Origin: UBA965 sp046303375
GTDB lineage: Bacteria > Chloroflexota > Chloroflexia > Chloroflexales > Roseiflexaceae
Reading direction: 5' to 3'
Assembly: GCA_046303375.1 (NCBI GenBank)
Contig: JBKCGB010000138.1
Location: forward strand, 1 to 19,432
DNA length: 19,432 nt
Position numbers and translations under genes: made by a program. How positions within the stretch are numbered: the stretch's first letter is position 1; every line of letters begins with the position of its first letter. Below, in pieces: positions 1-8,015 of the stretch. A model generated the notes under the pieces. That model made no database searches. It was not told where the DNA came from and was given only the letters and a program-made list of their open reading frames with translations.

Positions 1-1
1 T

Positions 2-139
2 GGCAACTACTACGCAGTCAATTTGACCGAGCGCCTCGGACTCGAAGACAAAGGTGGCATGGTACGCATCGGTCTCATCCACTACAACACTACTGCCGAA
101 GTTGACCGCCTGATTGCAGCGCTCAAAGAATTAGTATAG
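2..139 (+). CDS. Class V aminotransferase / cysteine desulfurase-like protein, C-terminal end (partial)
   Basis: The window opens inside a gene; 45 codons and a TAG stop are visible. The peptide contains GNYYAVNL, GMVRIGLIHYNT and AEVDRLIAAL, which match the usual C-terminal end of the cysteine desulfurase-like branch of fold-type I, PLP-dependent class V aminotransferases (the SufS/CsdA-like group, VC1184 type). The HYNT followed by an amphipathic VDRLIAAL helix is the typical closing helix of the small domain. The catalytic lysine and cysteine loop lie upstream and cannot be seen, so whether it is a true desulfurase is open. A strong hairpin follows the stop by 13 bases, so this gene probably ends its transcript. 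Confidence 0.72.
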   Translation, partial: GNYYAVNLTERLGLEDKGGMVRIGLIHYNTTAEVDRLIAALKELV

Positions 140-152
140 TATAGTACCGATA

Positions 153-184
153 CCCCCCATACGCACCACACTGCGTATGGGGGG
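153..184 (+). terminator. Rho-independent-like terminator hairpin
   Basis: CCCCCCATACGCA (153-165) pairs perfectly with TGCGTATGGGGGG (172-184) around a six-base loop: a 13-bp GC-rich stem. It lies 13 bases after the stop of the desulfurase-like gene. The following bases (cttgtcaaccttcttt) are only moderately T-rich, so termination efficiency is uncertain, but the stem is too long and perfect to be chance. Confidence 0.75.
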
Positions 185-388
185 CTTGTCAACCTTCTTT
201 GGTCCGAGTGGCGCAAACGTCGTCGAAGTCGCTGCTGGCGAAGATCATACGCTCGTCAGGCGCAACGACAACACGGTACACGGCTGGGGGTGTAACACGA
301 ATAATCAAATCACGATTCCCGCTCTAGCCGTAAACAGTGTCAGCATTGCTGCTGGACGCAAAATGTGCATCAGCACATGCATGCTGTA
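185..388 (+). pseudogene. Decayed RCC1-propeller fragment
   Basis: This stretch encodes about one and a half RCC1 blades: AGEDHTLV, HGWGCN, NNQITIP, SIAAGRK. It matches blade 5 and the start of blade 6 of the gene at 3287-5602 (AGEDHTLV, DGWGCN, QNQINIP, SIAAGRK) in both protein and DNA, and matches the gene at 472-3177 less closely. After AAGRK the similarity stops in frame and a TAG follows, suggesting an indel. The only ATG (177) lies inside the terminator stem, with no ribosome binding site. There is no signal peptide, linker or remaining propeller. It is therefore a relic of a third RCC1 gene rather than a working small protein. Confidence 0.7.
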
Positions 389-412
389 GTCGTTATGCGT
401 GATGCATAGCAC

Positions 413-441
413 TTGACTTTTCGTGCATTTTTCTTTACAAT
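413..441 (+). promoter_or_regulatory. Sigma-70-type promoter of the first RCC1 gene
   Basis: TTGACT (413-418) and TACAAT (436-441) are separated by exactly 17 bases, each one mismatch from the consensus hexamers. The start codon at 472 follows 30 bases later, behind a GCAGGA ribosome binding site (461-466). This is the best-looking promoter in the window. Confidence 0.75.
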
Positions 442-471
442 ATTTTTTATATTCACCGAAGCAGGACAATC

Positions 472-3177
472 ATGAAACAGCGTACCCGATTGTGGCTGGG
501 AGTCGTTGTTGTATGTATTACGGTATTCATAATAATGGTGCAGTATATCACCGTGCCTGTCGCTGCAGTGGATCGGCGTACTGACGCCGTCTGGATAAAT
601 CGTGGGGGTGGGAGCAACAGCACCGGCAGCGATGGGCTACGCGCGCGGTTCAATGCCCCCGAACAAGTCATTTATGCAAACATGCCGCACCTCTGTTGCC
701 AAAACAACGCTGGTAACTGGGGCTGGGGCGTATCAATTGGCGATATTTCCATGTCAACTGGATTCGGTTTTTCTAATGATACATGGACATCTGTTGACGT
801 CTTGGCATGGCGTGGTAGCGTCTCATTTGAATCCGACAACAATCTCACCGATACCGGCGACGCCTATGTGCTGATGCGCTATCGCAAGGTGACAGCCACT
901 GTCCCTGACCCAATTGAGGGCGATCCCAATCGCACACGCGACATCTACTACACATTCGACCGTGAAATTTTTTATACATATCCCAACAACTACTACACCG
1001 AGAAAATCACCGCCATTCTCCCCGACGAAAACACCGTCGATGTGCGCATCTACAAAGGTGGTCAGGTAGCCCCTGGGCAGAGCCGTCAAACTCTGGCCTA
1101 TCAATTCGATGCACCATTTCGCTCAGTCGGCGAAATCGGCGTCACAGGTGGCTATGCAGTGGGAATACGCGACGTCCCTGGAAGTCAAATGAGCGCCACC
1201 TATGTGGGCAACCCCGACGATGTCGCACCATATTGGACTGGGCTCGCTTTTGGAGATTATCTGGCTCCCGCACAACATGCAGGTGGCATCACTGCCTACT
1301 GGGGGATTGGCACCGATCCCGGAGTATACAAGATTCACAGTGAACAGTACGTCGTTCCACAGTCCACTGTGATCGATGCGCAGTTTTCCCAAGCACTGAT
1401 TACCAGCAGCGACGATGAACCTGCCTTACTCGTCACTACCACCAATTATCATTCTACGATTGATCAATCTGGCGTGGGGTTTCGTGTCACCATTCCATCA
1501 AACACCACGCTTGGTACACCGGCCACATCGAGCTGTGGTGGCACAGTGACTATCGCATCTACATCTGTGCTGGTCACTGGAATGACAGTGCCCGCCAAAC
1601 ACCAATGCGTGTTGACAATCCCAGTAAATGCCACAACCGTAGGTGATGTACCATTGAGCAACGCAAATGTGAGCGAAGTCACCAACGCTACGAACCAGCT
1701 GAGTGCGCGTGCGATGCGCGTCACACTTGGTACGGCCACCGCAATCGCCACTACCATCCCCAATACGCCGACAATGACCAACACGGCAACAGCCACCAAC
1801 ACAGCAACAGCCACCAACACGGCAACGGCAACGCTCGATACGGTGAGCACCAAAACCTTGACGCCAACTGCGAGTCGTACGTTTACCCCGTCGCGGACAG
1901 CAACACCGACCAAAACATTTACCCCGTCGCGGATCCCGAGTTCGAGTCGTACGCCGAGCAATACGCGCTTGCGCTCACCGACAACATACCGATCACCAAC
2001 GTTTACTGCGTCCAATACCCCAACCATTACCAACACGGCAACTCCACAACGCAGCCCTACCAATACCCGTACCTTTACCGCATCACGCACGATGACACCC
2101 ACTGCGAATCCATATGCACTGCGCAAAGTGGCCATTGGGAACTTGTATATGTTGGGCGTGCTCCACAACAACACGTTGGTGGCATGGGGCAAAAATCAGC
2201 CCGATTTCCAAGAATCGATGATTCCGACCATTTACCGTGAATTGCTCTTCAAAGATGTAGCTGCCGCCATGGCAACATCGTACATCCTCACCTATGATGG
2301 TCGCCTCTTTGCCTGGGGACAGAACGACTTCGGAGAGACAAACATCCCAGCGAATGCACGCACTGGCATCGCATCCATTGGCGCTGGTGGACGCTTTGGG
2401 CTCGCAGTACGCAACGACGGCACGGTAGCCGCTTGGGGTAACAATGATAGTGGTCAGACCAATGTTCCAGCCGGATTGACGGGAGTCATCGCCATTGATG
2501 GCGGGGATACCCACACCGTCGCACTCAAACGCGATGGTACGGTGGTCGCTTGGGGCGGGAATCTAAGTGGGCAAGCCAAAGTTCCCAGTGGCTTGACCGG
2601 TGTTATCGCCATTAGTGCCGGCAAAGATCATTCACTGGCACTGCTCAACACAGGGCAAATCGTCGGGTGGGGGAATAATTCAAAAGGGCAAATCACCATA
2701 CCAGCTAATGCCACCAATATTGTGAGTATTGCTGCAGGACGAGACTGCTCACTCGCTGTGCGTGCGGATGGTATGCTGCTGACATGGGGCATCAAAGACT
2801 ATGCCAACTTCCCGGTAGGGTCAATCACCAATGCGTTTACGGTGACATCCGACAACCAGAATTCGGTGGTCGGGTTACGCGATGGTGGCATCCTGATTGG
2901 GGGCACCAATTTGTCGGGGGTCTACACGACTCGCACATTTACGCGTACGCCAATTATCACCCATACACCATCACGCACGTTGACCGTGTCCCATACCATC
3001 ACACCCACCTTTACACGCTCGTTGACACCTTCTAATACTCCAACGATGACATTTACACCGACCCGCACCGCCACCAAAACACGGACATCATCTCGCACAC
3101 ATACGCACACCCGGAGCCGCACACGCACCTCCACGCGTACCATTACACTAACACGTACCGTGACACCTACACGGTAA
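472..3177 (+). CDS. Secreted modular surface protein with RCC1 beta-propeller and Thr/Pro-rich linkers
   Basis: This 901-residue protein starts with a basic N-terminus and a long hydrophobic segment (LWLGVVVVCITVFIIMVQYI), a signal peptide or membrane anchor. Residues about 35-305 form a domain I do not recognise, rich in Tyr, Trp and Asp. Residues about 310-425 resemble a DUF11-like beta-sandwich with one Cys pair. Residues 427-546 are a Thr/Pro/Asn/Arg linker with 18-base DNA repeats. Residues 547-819 hold seven RCC1-type blades, recognisable by VAWGKN, FAWGQN, AAWGNN, VAWGGN, VGWGNN, LTWG and the degenerate LIGG. Residues 820-901 are a second Thr/Arg-rich tail with no C-terminal anchor visible. 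ATG 472 is chosen because GCAGGA lies five bases upstream and a consensus promoter precedes it. The role is unknown; secreted RCC1 propellers in this phylum are usually taken as cell-surface binding modules, which is inference. Confidence 0.88.
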   Translation: MKQRTRLWLGVVVVCITVFIIMVQYITVPVAAVDRRTDAVWINRGGGSNSTGSDGLRARFNAPEQVIYANMPHLCCQNNAGNWGWGVSIGDISMSTGFGFSNDTWTSVDVLAWRGSVSFESDNNLTDTGDAYVLMRYRKVTATVPDPIEGDPNRTRDIYYTFDREIFYTYPNNYYTEKITAILPDENTVDVRIYKGGQVAPGQSRQTLAYQFDAPFRSVGEIGVTGGYAVGIRDVPGSQMSATYVGNPDDVAPYWTGLAFGDYLAPAQHAGGITAYWGIGTDPGVYKIHSEQYVVPQSTVIDAQFSQALITSSDDEPALLVTTTNYHSTIDQSGVGFRVTIPSNTTLGTPATSSCGGTVTIASTSVLVTGMTVPAKHQCVLTIPVNATTVGDVPLSNANVSEVTNATNQLSARAMRVTLGTATAIATTIPNTPTMTNTATATNTATATNTATATLDTVSTKTLTPTASRTFTPSRTATPTKTFTPSRIPSSSRTPSNTRLRSPTTYRSPTFTASNTPTITNTATPQRSPTNTRTFTASRTMTPTANPYALRKVAIGNLYMLGVLHNNTLVAWGKNQPDFQESMIPTIYRELLFKDVAAAMATSYILTYDGRLFAWGQNDFGETNIPANARTGIASIGAGGRFGLAVRNDGTVAAWGNNDSGQTNVPAGLTGVIAIDGGDTHTVALKRDGTVVAWGGNLSGQAKVPSGLTGVIAISAGKDHSLALLNTGQIVGWGNNSKGQITIPANATNIVSIAAGRDCSLAVRADGMLLTWGIKDYANFPVGSITNAFTVTSDNQNSVVGLRDGGILIGGTNLSGVYTTRTFTRTPIITHTPSRTLTVSHTITPTFTRSLTPSNTPTMTFTPTRTATKTRTSSRTHTHTRSRTRTSTRTITLTRTVTPTR
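1750..2109 (+). repeat. Thr/Pro-rich linker coding repeats, with an 18-base tandem repeat
   Basis: This stretch encodes the linker before the propeller. It contains three imperfect copies of an 18-base unit (AACACGGCAACAGCCACC-like) at 1780-1797, 1798-1815 and 1816-1833, then a looser series of Thr-Pro-Ser-Arg hexapeptides (FTPSRTATPTKTFTPSR). The repeat period keeps the reading frame, so copy number can change without breaking the gene. Confidence 0.75.
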
Positions 3178-3215
3178 TCACTTGCAGGTTGCTTACAAAT
3201 TAACAACCAAATGTA

Positions 3216-3243
3216 TTGTATTTTTTTAATAACATAGTATAAT
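3216..3243 (+). promoter_or_regulatory. Promoter of the second RCC1 gene
   Basis: A perfect TATAAT (3238-3243) is preceded by TTGTAT (3216-3221) with a 16-base spacer. The surrounding 100 bases are strongly AT-rich compared with the flanking genes. It gives the second RCC1 gene its own transcription start about 35 bases before the start codon, so the two RCC1 genes need not form one operon. Confidence 0.65.
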
Positions 3244-3286
3244 TTGCGATATATCCATGTAGTTTCAAACAATGAAAGAGTGCGTT

Positions 3287-5602
3287 ATGCGGTATATGAC
3301 CCACGTGCTACTATGGTGTTTTTTGGTTGGCGGTATCGTGACATGGACACCGACCCGCACCTATGCGGCACCAATCGCAGCACCAAACATCGCAGTAACT
3401 AATGGCGGGTTCGAAGATGCTACGACCCCAACAGGATGGACGGTGGTACAAAGCCGTACCGATTTGGGGGTTACAAGTATTGCGGGCTGTGCGACCGTGG
3501 ACAATACGCCGTACGGCACACTCCAGACGTATACACCGGTTGCCCGACCAGCCCACGATAATTATGTCCTGGCGACGAACACCCATACCGCTGCAGTCAC
3601 AAATCTTGTCAAAGCCAGCGGATTACGATCAATGCAACTACGCATGACAGCGACGAGCAGTGCCGCAAATAGTTATTTTGTGGCACATGGATCGCACATG
3701 TACTCATCACAATTCAATGCAAACGCCGGTCAAGAAGTGAACTTAGAGGTGTACGGTATCGCAGATAACGTGGGTTCCCTCACCAGCGATATGGTTGTCA
3801 TCAACGCATGGATTCAGAAAAGCGATTGTACTACTACCTCGATAGCAAATGGTGCCCTCATCGAAACAAGTGGTGGGAGTGGGCATTTTACTCGTGGATT
3901 TGCGACGGTACCAAGCTCAGGTACATACCGGGTAGTAGTAGTGGTTGGTGTGTTTGACAAAGGTGGCGATGGCATCGCAGGAGCATCGCTGTATGTTGAC
4001 AACGTTACTTATGGCACACCCCAAGCAGTCAGCTGGGGAGCAACCACGTTCCCCAACCCTTTCATCGGGCAAACCTACAACTTAACAGGTCTCGCGACCG
4101 CTACATCGGGTGGATCAATCACCTACCGCGCCCTCCCATCAACAGTATGTACGCTGAGTGGCGCAACTACGTTGCGACTCATCAATTCAGGACCATGTTA
4201 TGTGATGGCCACGCAAGCAGGAGATAGTACGTATGCTGCAGCCACACTGATTTACCAGTTTGGTAAGGGATTTTTTGTACGCCAGATTACGATCACTCCT
4301 ACGAGCACACGCACATCCACGCGCTCCAACACACGTACTAACACGGTCACACGTACTAACACGGTCACACGGTCAGTTACGCGTACCGTTACATCTTCGA
4401 TGACCCCGACCGTGACGACTACTGCTTCTCTGACGCGTAGTCGTACATTTACGGCGTCTCGCACTTCTACCCGTACCGCCACGCCAACTAACACGCTGAC
4501 ACCATCGCGCACATTCACCAATACACCTACACATACACCTACCCGCACCAACACACCTACCCGCACCAACACGCCTACCCGCACCGTCGCGCCTGTGGCC
4601 TTCAAAGACGCCGCTATTGGTAATTTGTATGTCCTCGGCTTGATGCGCAACGGCACGGTGGCTCCCTGGGGCAAAAACGAGAATTTACAGGCTCAGTTCC
4701 ACATCAATGTGCAACCTGAATCGCTCTTCTTTAATGGCCCATACATCGATGTAGCCACTGGCGTAGAATCCAGCTACGCCATCGATGCAAACGGCGATCT
4801 TTATGCCTGGGGATCCAATATTTTTAATGAGCTTGATGCACCACTGGCTGCCTGGACAAATGTCAAAGCAGTCGGCGCAGGTGGTCGCTTTGCCTGTGTG
4901 GTCAAAGCAGCAGATGTAGCCAACGGCTACGCTGAAGGCGATGTCATCTGCTGGGGTGATGATAGCAACGGTCAAACTACAACCAAACCTGGCGGGCTGA
5001 CTGGTGTCACTGCCGTGGACGGTGGCAATCACCACCTGGTCGCCCTCAAATCTGACGGCACCGTGGTGTCATGGGGATTCACGGGTGGTCACATCTTTGG
5101 TTGTATGGGGCAACCGAGTCCTGCGGATGTCCCGGCTGAGTACACTAATGGCTCACGGACAGTCATTCAAGCAAGTGCCGGCGAAGACCACACCTTGGTC
5201 TTGCTTGCCGATGGTACCGTCGATGGCTGGGGCTGTAACGACCAGAATCAGATTAATATTCCCCTCGGTGCCACCAACGTGGTCAGCATTGCCGCAGGAC
5301 GGAAAGTGTCAATTGCGGCACGTGCTGACGGCAGTGTGATTGCCTGGGGACAAACCATATACCGCGACTTTACGGCGGCAGGACTCGCTGCACCACCAGG
5401 AGGCACCTACATACAGACCTTCCCCGCTGCAGTCGACGCTGTGTTGGTCGACTCGTACGCACAAAACTCCATCATCGCCAAACGTGATGGACGCGTACTC
5501 GTCGGGGGGCGTGTGGGACCTGGCTTTTATGGTGTCGAACGATCACGCACACACACGCGGACCGCCACCCGGACAGCGACCGCCACCCCCACCCCACCCT
5601 AA
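3287..5602 (+). CDS. Secreted modular surface protein with RCC1 beta-propeller, paralogue of the preceding gene
   Basis: This 771-residue protein has a signal peptide (VLLWCFLVGGIVTW core, cleavage probably after TYA or nearby). Residues about 30-240 form a beta-sandwich-like domain beginning NGGFEDATTPTGW and ending SLYVDNVTY, a pattern seen in carbohydrate-binding-like modules. Residues about 245-330 look Ig-like. Residues 334-438 are a Thr/Arg/Pro linker with 18-base DNA repeats. Residues 439-750 hold seven RCC1 blades (APWGKN, YAWGSN, ICWGDD, VSWGFT, DGWGCN, IAWGQT, LVGG). A short TRTATPTPP-type tail ends the protein. The start at 3287 is chosen because AAAGAG (3275-3280) lies six bases upstream; an in-frame ATG at 3272 adds five residues but has no ribosome binding site. 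The N-terminal half is unrelated to that of the neighbouring paralogue while the propeller is shared. The 3' end is one base from the stop of the convergent transporter gene. Confidence 0.87.
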   Translation: MRYMTHVLLWCFLVGGIVTWTPTRTYAAPIAAPNIAVTNGGFEDATTPTGWTVVQSRTDLGVTSIAGCATVDNTPYGTLQTYTPVARPAHDNYVLATNTHTAAVTNLVKASGLRSMQLRMTATSSAANSYFVAHGSHMYSSQFNANAGQEVNLEVYGIADNVGSLTSDMVVINAWIQKSDCTTTSIANGALIETSGGSGHFTRGFATVPSSGTYRVVVVVGVFDKGGDGIAGASLYVDNVTYGTPQAVSWGATTFPNPFIGQTYNLTGLATATSGGSITYRALPSTVCTLSGATTLRLINSGPCYVMATQAGDSTYAAATLIYQFGKGFFVRQITITPTSTRTSTRSNTRTNTVTRTNTVTRSVTRTVTSSMTPTVTTTASLTRSRTFTASRTSTRTATPTNTLTPSRTFTNTPTHTPTRTNTPTRTNTPTRTVAPVAFKDAAIGNLYVLGLMRNGTVAPWGKNENLQAQFHINVQPESLFFNGPYIDVATGVESSYAIDANGDLYAWGSNIFNELDAPLAAWTNVKAVGAGGRFACVVKAADVANGYAEGDVICWGDDSNGQTTTKPGGLTGVTAVDGGNHHLVALKSDGTVVSWGFTGGHIFGCMGQPSPADVPAEYTNGSRTVIQASAGEDHTLVLLADGTVDGWGCNDQNQINIPLGATNVVSIAAGRKVSIAARADGSVIAWGQTIYRDFTAAGLAAPPGGTYIQTFPAAVDAVLVDSYAQNSIIAKRDGRVLVGGRVGPGFYGVERSRTHTRTATRTATATPTPP
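4331..4366 (+). repeat. Exact 18-base tandem duplication in linker
   Basis: ACACGTACTAACACGGTC occurs twice without mismatch (4331-4348, 4349-4366), encoding a repeated Thr-Arg-Thr-Asn-Thr-Val hexapeptide. Perfect identity suggests a recent duplication. Confidence 0.85.
4535..4588 (+). repeat. Three-copy 18-base tandem repeat in linker
   Basis: The unit ACACCTACCCGCACCAAC occurs at 4535-4552 and 4553-4570 exactly, and at 4571-4588 with a few substitutions. It encodes repeated Thr-Pro-Thr-Arg-Thr-Asn. A related partial copy precedes it from 4523. Confidence 0.85.
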
Positions 5603-5603
5603 C

Positions 5604-6818
5604 TCAGTCCGCCTGCAGCGGCACCAACCCAATCAACAGCGCACACACGGCAGTCACGATACCGACCCAGACATAGATGGTATCGTAGCTGCCGATGTGG
5701 TGGCGTACCAACTCGACAGCCAGGGGCACCACTGCACGTGCTACGGTCAGAATCAAGGCCAACACACCACTTATGGCACCATAGGCGACCACCCCGTAGC
5801 GCTCGGCAAACAGCGCTGCACGTACCGGCGTAATTGCCCCAAAACTCAGGCCAAACAAGACGACACACCCCCACACTGCCCATGCAGATGGGAGCCACAC
5901 CAGCGCCACAAGTGCCAAACTCTGCATGATACATAGGAGCATGGCAATCGTGTAGCGCGAAACATATGCACCAAGTGGTGTAAAGAGTAACCGACTCGGC
6001 AGCGCCAATACTCCCATCGCTGCTGCATACCAAGCCGCATCAGCGGGTGTATAGCGCTGATCGATGAGATAGGGGATGAATGTCTGTAATACGACGACGA
6101 GGGCGGCTGTCGACGCCAAAAATGCAACAGTCAACAACCAAAATGCGCCATCACGTACCACTGCCCACACATCAGCGACCGCAATAGTCTGTGCTGACGG
6201 CTGCGGTGGGTGGGTGCCACCATCTACATACTGGCCGACATCACTCGGCACACGCCGCAACCAGATGGCATGAAGTGGTGCGACCACTACAAGCATGATC
6301 ACAGCAAACACCTGCGCAGTCACCTGCCAATCAAAATGACGTATCAACCACTCAGTGGCTGGTGTCGCAATGATGATGGCAAAGCCGGCCACAAAGGTGA
6401 GGGCCGTCAGTGCGGTACTACGCCGGCGTACAAACCAGTTGGCTACCACCACGAATGCGGGCTCATACAAGAGCCCTGCCATGGCAATCCCCAACATGAC
6501 CCAGACCACCACATGCTGCCAGGGCGCACTAACCATACTCCACAGTACTAACCAGCAGGCAGCCCACACGGCCGCCCCAGTCATCAACCAGCGCGCCCCA
6601 TGCCGGTCGAGCCAGACACCGACCGGCCATGCCAACGCCCCTGCCACCAGCTGTGCGGCGGTCACACCTGCACTAATCGTGGCTCGTGACCAGCCGAAAT
6701 GGCTTTCGAGCGGCACCACAAAGACACTGAACGCATAGATGAGCATGCCATACGAGAGTGTTTCAGTGATGGCTAACACTGTTACTATTGACCAGCCGTA
6801 GTAACGTGGTTGCTTCAT
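5604..6818 (-). CDS. MFS transporter
   Basis: This 404-residue protein is a 12-helix major facilitator, the usual length for the family. It begins MKQPRYYGW, the N-terminus typical of the YYGW group that includes oxalate/formate-antiporter-like and monocarboxylate carriers. The family signature between helices 2 and 3 is clear: GVWLDRHGAR at residues 67-76 fits G-x3-D-R-x-G-x-R. A soluble loop around residues 185-205 separates the two six-helix halves. Start 6818 is chosen over an upstream in-frame start at 6869 because its ATG overlaps the glycosyltransferase stop as ATGA, a standard translational-coupling arrangement. The substrate cannot be told from sequence. The stop is one base from the stop of the convergent RCC1 gene, so its transcript must run into antisense of that gene. 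Confidence 0.88.
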   Translation of the reverse strand: MKQPRYYGWSIVTVLAITETLSYGMLIYAFSVFVVPLESHFGWSRATISAGVTAAQLVAGALAWPVGVWLDRHGARWLMTGAAVWAACWLVLWSMVSAPWQHVVVWVMLGIAMAGLLYEPAFVVVANWFVRRRSTALTALTFVAGFAIIIATPATEWLIRHFDWQVTAQVFAVIMLVVVAPLHAIWLRRVPSDVGQYVDGGTHPPQPSAQTIAVADVWAVVRDGAFWLLTVAFLASTAALVVVLQTFIPYLIDQRYTPADAAWYAAAMGVLALPSRLLFTPLGAYVSRYTIAMLLCIMQSLALVALVWLPSAWAVWGCVVLFGLSFGAITPVRAALFAERYGVVAYGAISGVLALILTVARAVVPLAVELVRHHIGSYDTIYVWVGIVTAVCALLIGLVPLQAD

Positions 6819-7900
6819 GATGCGCTGTTCGTCAGAATGGCATAGGTTGCTTGTGCACAGCGTTGCCACGTAAAGCGTGCTGCATGCGCCAGCCCGCGAG
6901 CCACGAACGCTGCATGGAGCCCATCATCACCGTCAAGGCGCGTAATAGCCGCCGCAATGGCGGCCACATCCGTGGGATCAACCAAGAGCGCCGCATCACC
7001 TGCTACTTCGGGCAATGCTGACGTGTTCGAAGTAATAACCGGCACACCACTTGCCATGGCTTCGAGTACCGGCATGCCGAATCCTTCATACAACGAAGGA
7101 AAGACAAAGGCGCGTGCAGTTGCCAACAACGCCGGCAAGTCGGCATCGGGGACAAAGCCGATGAGGTGGACGCGGTCTGCGACACCGCACCGGTGTGCCG
7201 TTGCCATGAGTGGCTCGCTGAGCCACCCCGCACGCCCTGCAATCACCAACTGCGTATCCGGGTGTCGCACTGCCTGTGCAAAGGCTTCAATCAGACGAAT
7301 CAGGTTTTTGCGTGGTTGGAGCGTCCCCACATAGAGCAGGTAGCGTGACCATGGTTGTGCGTGCGCCGCTGATGGCACAAACCGCGGTGAAACTCCATGT
7401 GCAATGATATGCACCCGCTGTGGCACAATCCCCGTAAATTGCCGGAGATCGTGGGCTGTGGCCGCCGAAATCGCAATCACCGCATCAGCAGCCATTGCAG
7501 CCCACCATGTCGAAAGCCGTAGATAGCCGTTTTGAAATCGCGTATGAGCCTCAGGAAAGTGCAGAAAACCGAGATCATGCACCGTAGTAACCACACGCAT
7601 GCCAGGTACGAGTCGCACATTCCAGGGCAACACGTGTGACGGCACAAACAGCACATCGGGACAATCACGCCACAATTGCCACGCGAGTCGCAGATGCGTC
7701 CATAATCGTGGAAACGGCATAACACACACACGCATACACGATGGTAACTCGGGTAATTCAGTAGGCTGCTGTGCGCTGTAGAGGATGTATTCGTGATCGC
7801 CAGGATTGGCTGCAATCCCTGCTAATACCTCCCATGTATAACGCTCTGTGCCGGTACGTTGCGTGGTCGCCAAGCGACTAATGTCTATTGCAATCTTCAC
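6815..7900 (-). CDS. GT4-family glycosyltransferase
   Basis: This 361-residue protein is a GT-B fold glycosyltransferase of family GT4, which transfers a sugar from a nucleotide-sugar donor. The N-terminal acceptor domain starts MKIAIDISRLA and contains TTVHDLGFLHFPE and the ISAATAHDL segment. The C-terminal donor domain starts near LLYVGTLQPRKNL, continues through VIAGRAGW and LIGFVPDADLP, and has the diagnostic E-x7-E site as EGFGMPVLEAMASGVPV from about residue 272. GTG 7900 is chosen because GTGAGG lies at a good distance and the protein then starts like its relatives; GTG 7912 would add four residues. It heads a two-gene operon with the MFS transporter. Acceptor and donor are unknown; polysaccharide or glycolipid synthesis is a fair inference. 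Confidence 0.9.
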   Translation of the reverse strand: MKIAIDISRLATTQRTGTERYTWEVLAGIAANPGDHEYILYSAQQPTELPELPSCMRVCVMPFPRLWTHLRLAWQLWRDCPDVLFVPSHVLPWNVRLVPGMRVVTTVHDLGFLHFPEAHTRFQNGYLRLSTWWAAMAADAVIAISAATAHDLRQFTGIVPQRVHIIAHGVSPRFVPSAAHAQPWSRYLLYVGTLQPRKNLIRLIEAFAQAVRHPDTQLVIAGRAGWLSEPLMATAHRCGVADRVHLIGFVPDADLPALLATARAFVFPSLYEGFGMPVLEAMASGVPVITSNTSALPEVAGDAALLVDPTDVAAIAAAITRLDGDDGLHAAFVARGLAHAARFTWQRCAQATYAILTNSAS

Positions 7901-7930
7901 AATTCGCCTCACCCGCTGATAATTGCCTGT

Positions 7931-7939
7931 ATCGTATCA
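7931..7939 (-). promoter_or_regulatory. Possible extended -10 element for the glycosyltransferase operon
   Basis: On the minus strand the bases read TGATACGAT, an extended -10 (TGN plus a TATAAT-like hexamer with two mismatches). It lies about 30 bases before GTG 7900. No good -35 is visible, so this is tentative. Confidence 0.35.
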
Positions 7940-7968
7940 CAAAGCTACCTCTGCACGAGCGAGTCATG

Positions 7969-7974
7969 TATAAT
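7969..7974 (+). promoter_or_regulatory. -10 element for the cysteine ligase gene
   Basis: A perfect TATAAT lies 41 bases before the start codon at 8016. The -35 region is poor (no TTGACA-like hexamer at 16-18 bases), so an activator or a leaky promoter is possible. It sits in a shared divergent intergenic region with the glycosyltransferase operon. Confidence 0.5.
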
Positions 7975-8015
7975 AAGCATGTAGCAACACTTTGCGTCAC
8001 AAGGATTCCCAGACT

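Noticed and set aside
177..389. Small 70-residue protein starting at ATG 177
   Set aside because: The ATG lies in the terminator stem and has no ribosome binding site; the content is a partial RCC1 blade, so it is called a pseudogene fragment instead.
4252..4674. Minus-strand open frame coding a Val/Arg-rich repeat protein
   Set aside because: It is the exact antisense of the Thr/Pro/Arg linker; the repeated codons keep that frame open. The same holds for the frames at 1464-2192 and 2922-3272.
5340..5936. Plus-strand open frame of 198 codons spanning the convergent junction
   Set aside because: It lies out of frame over the end of the RCC1 gene and antisense over the transporter gene; both of those have clear family motifs.
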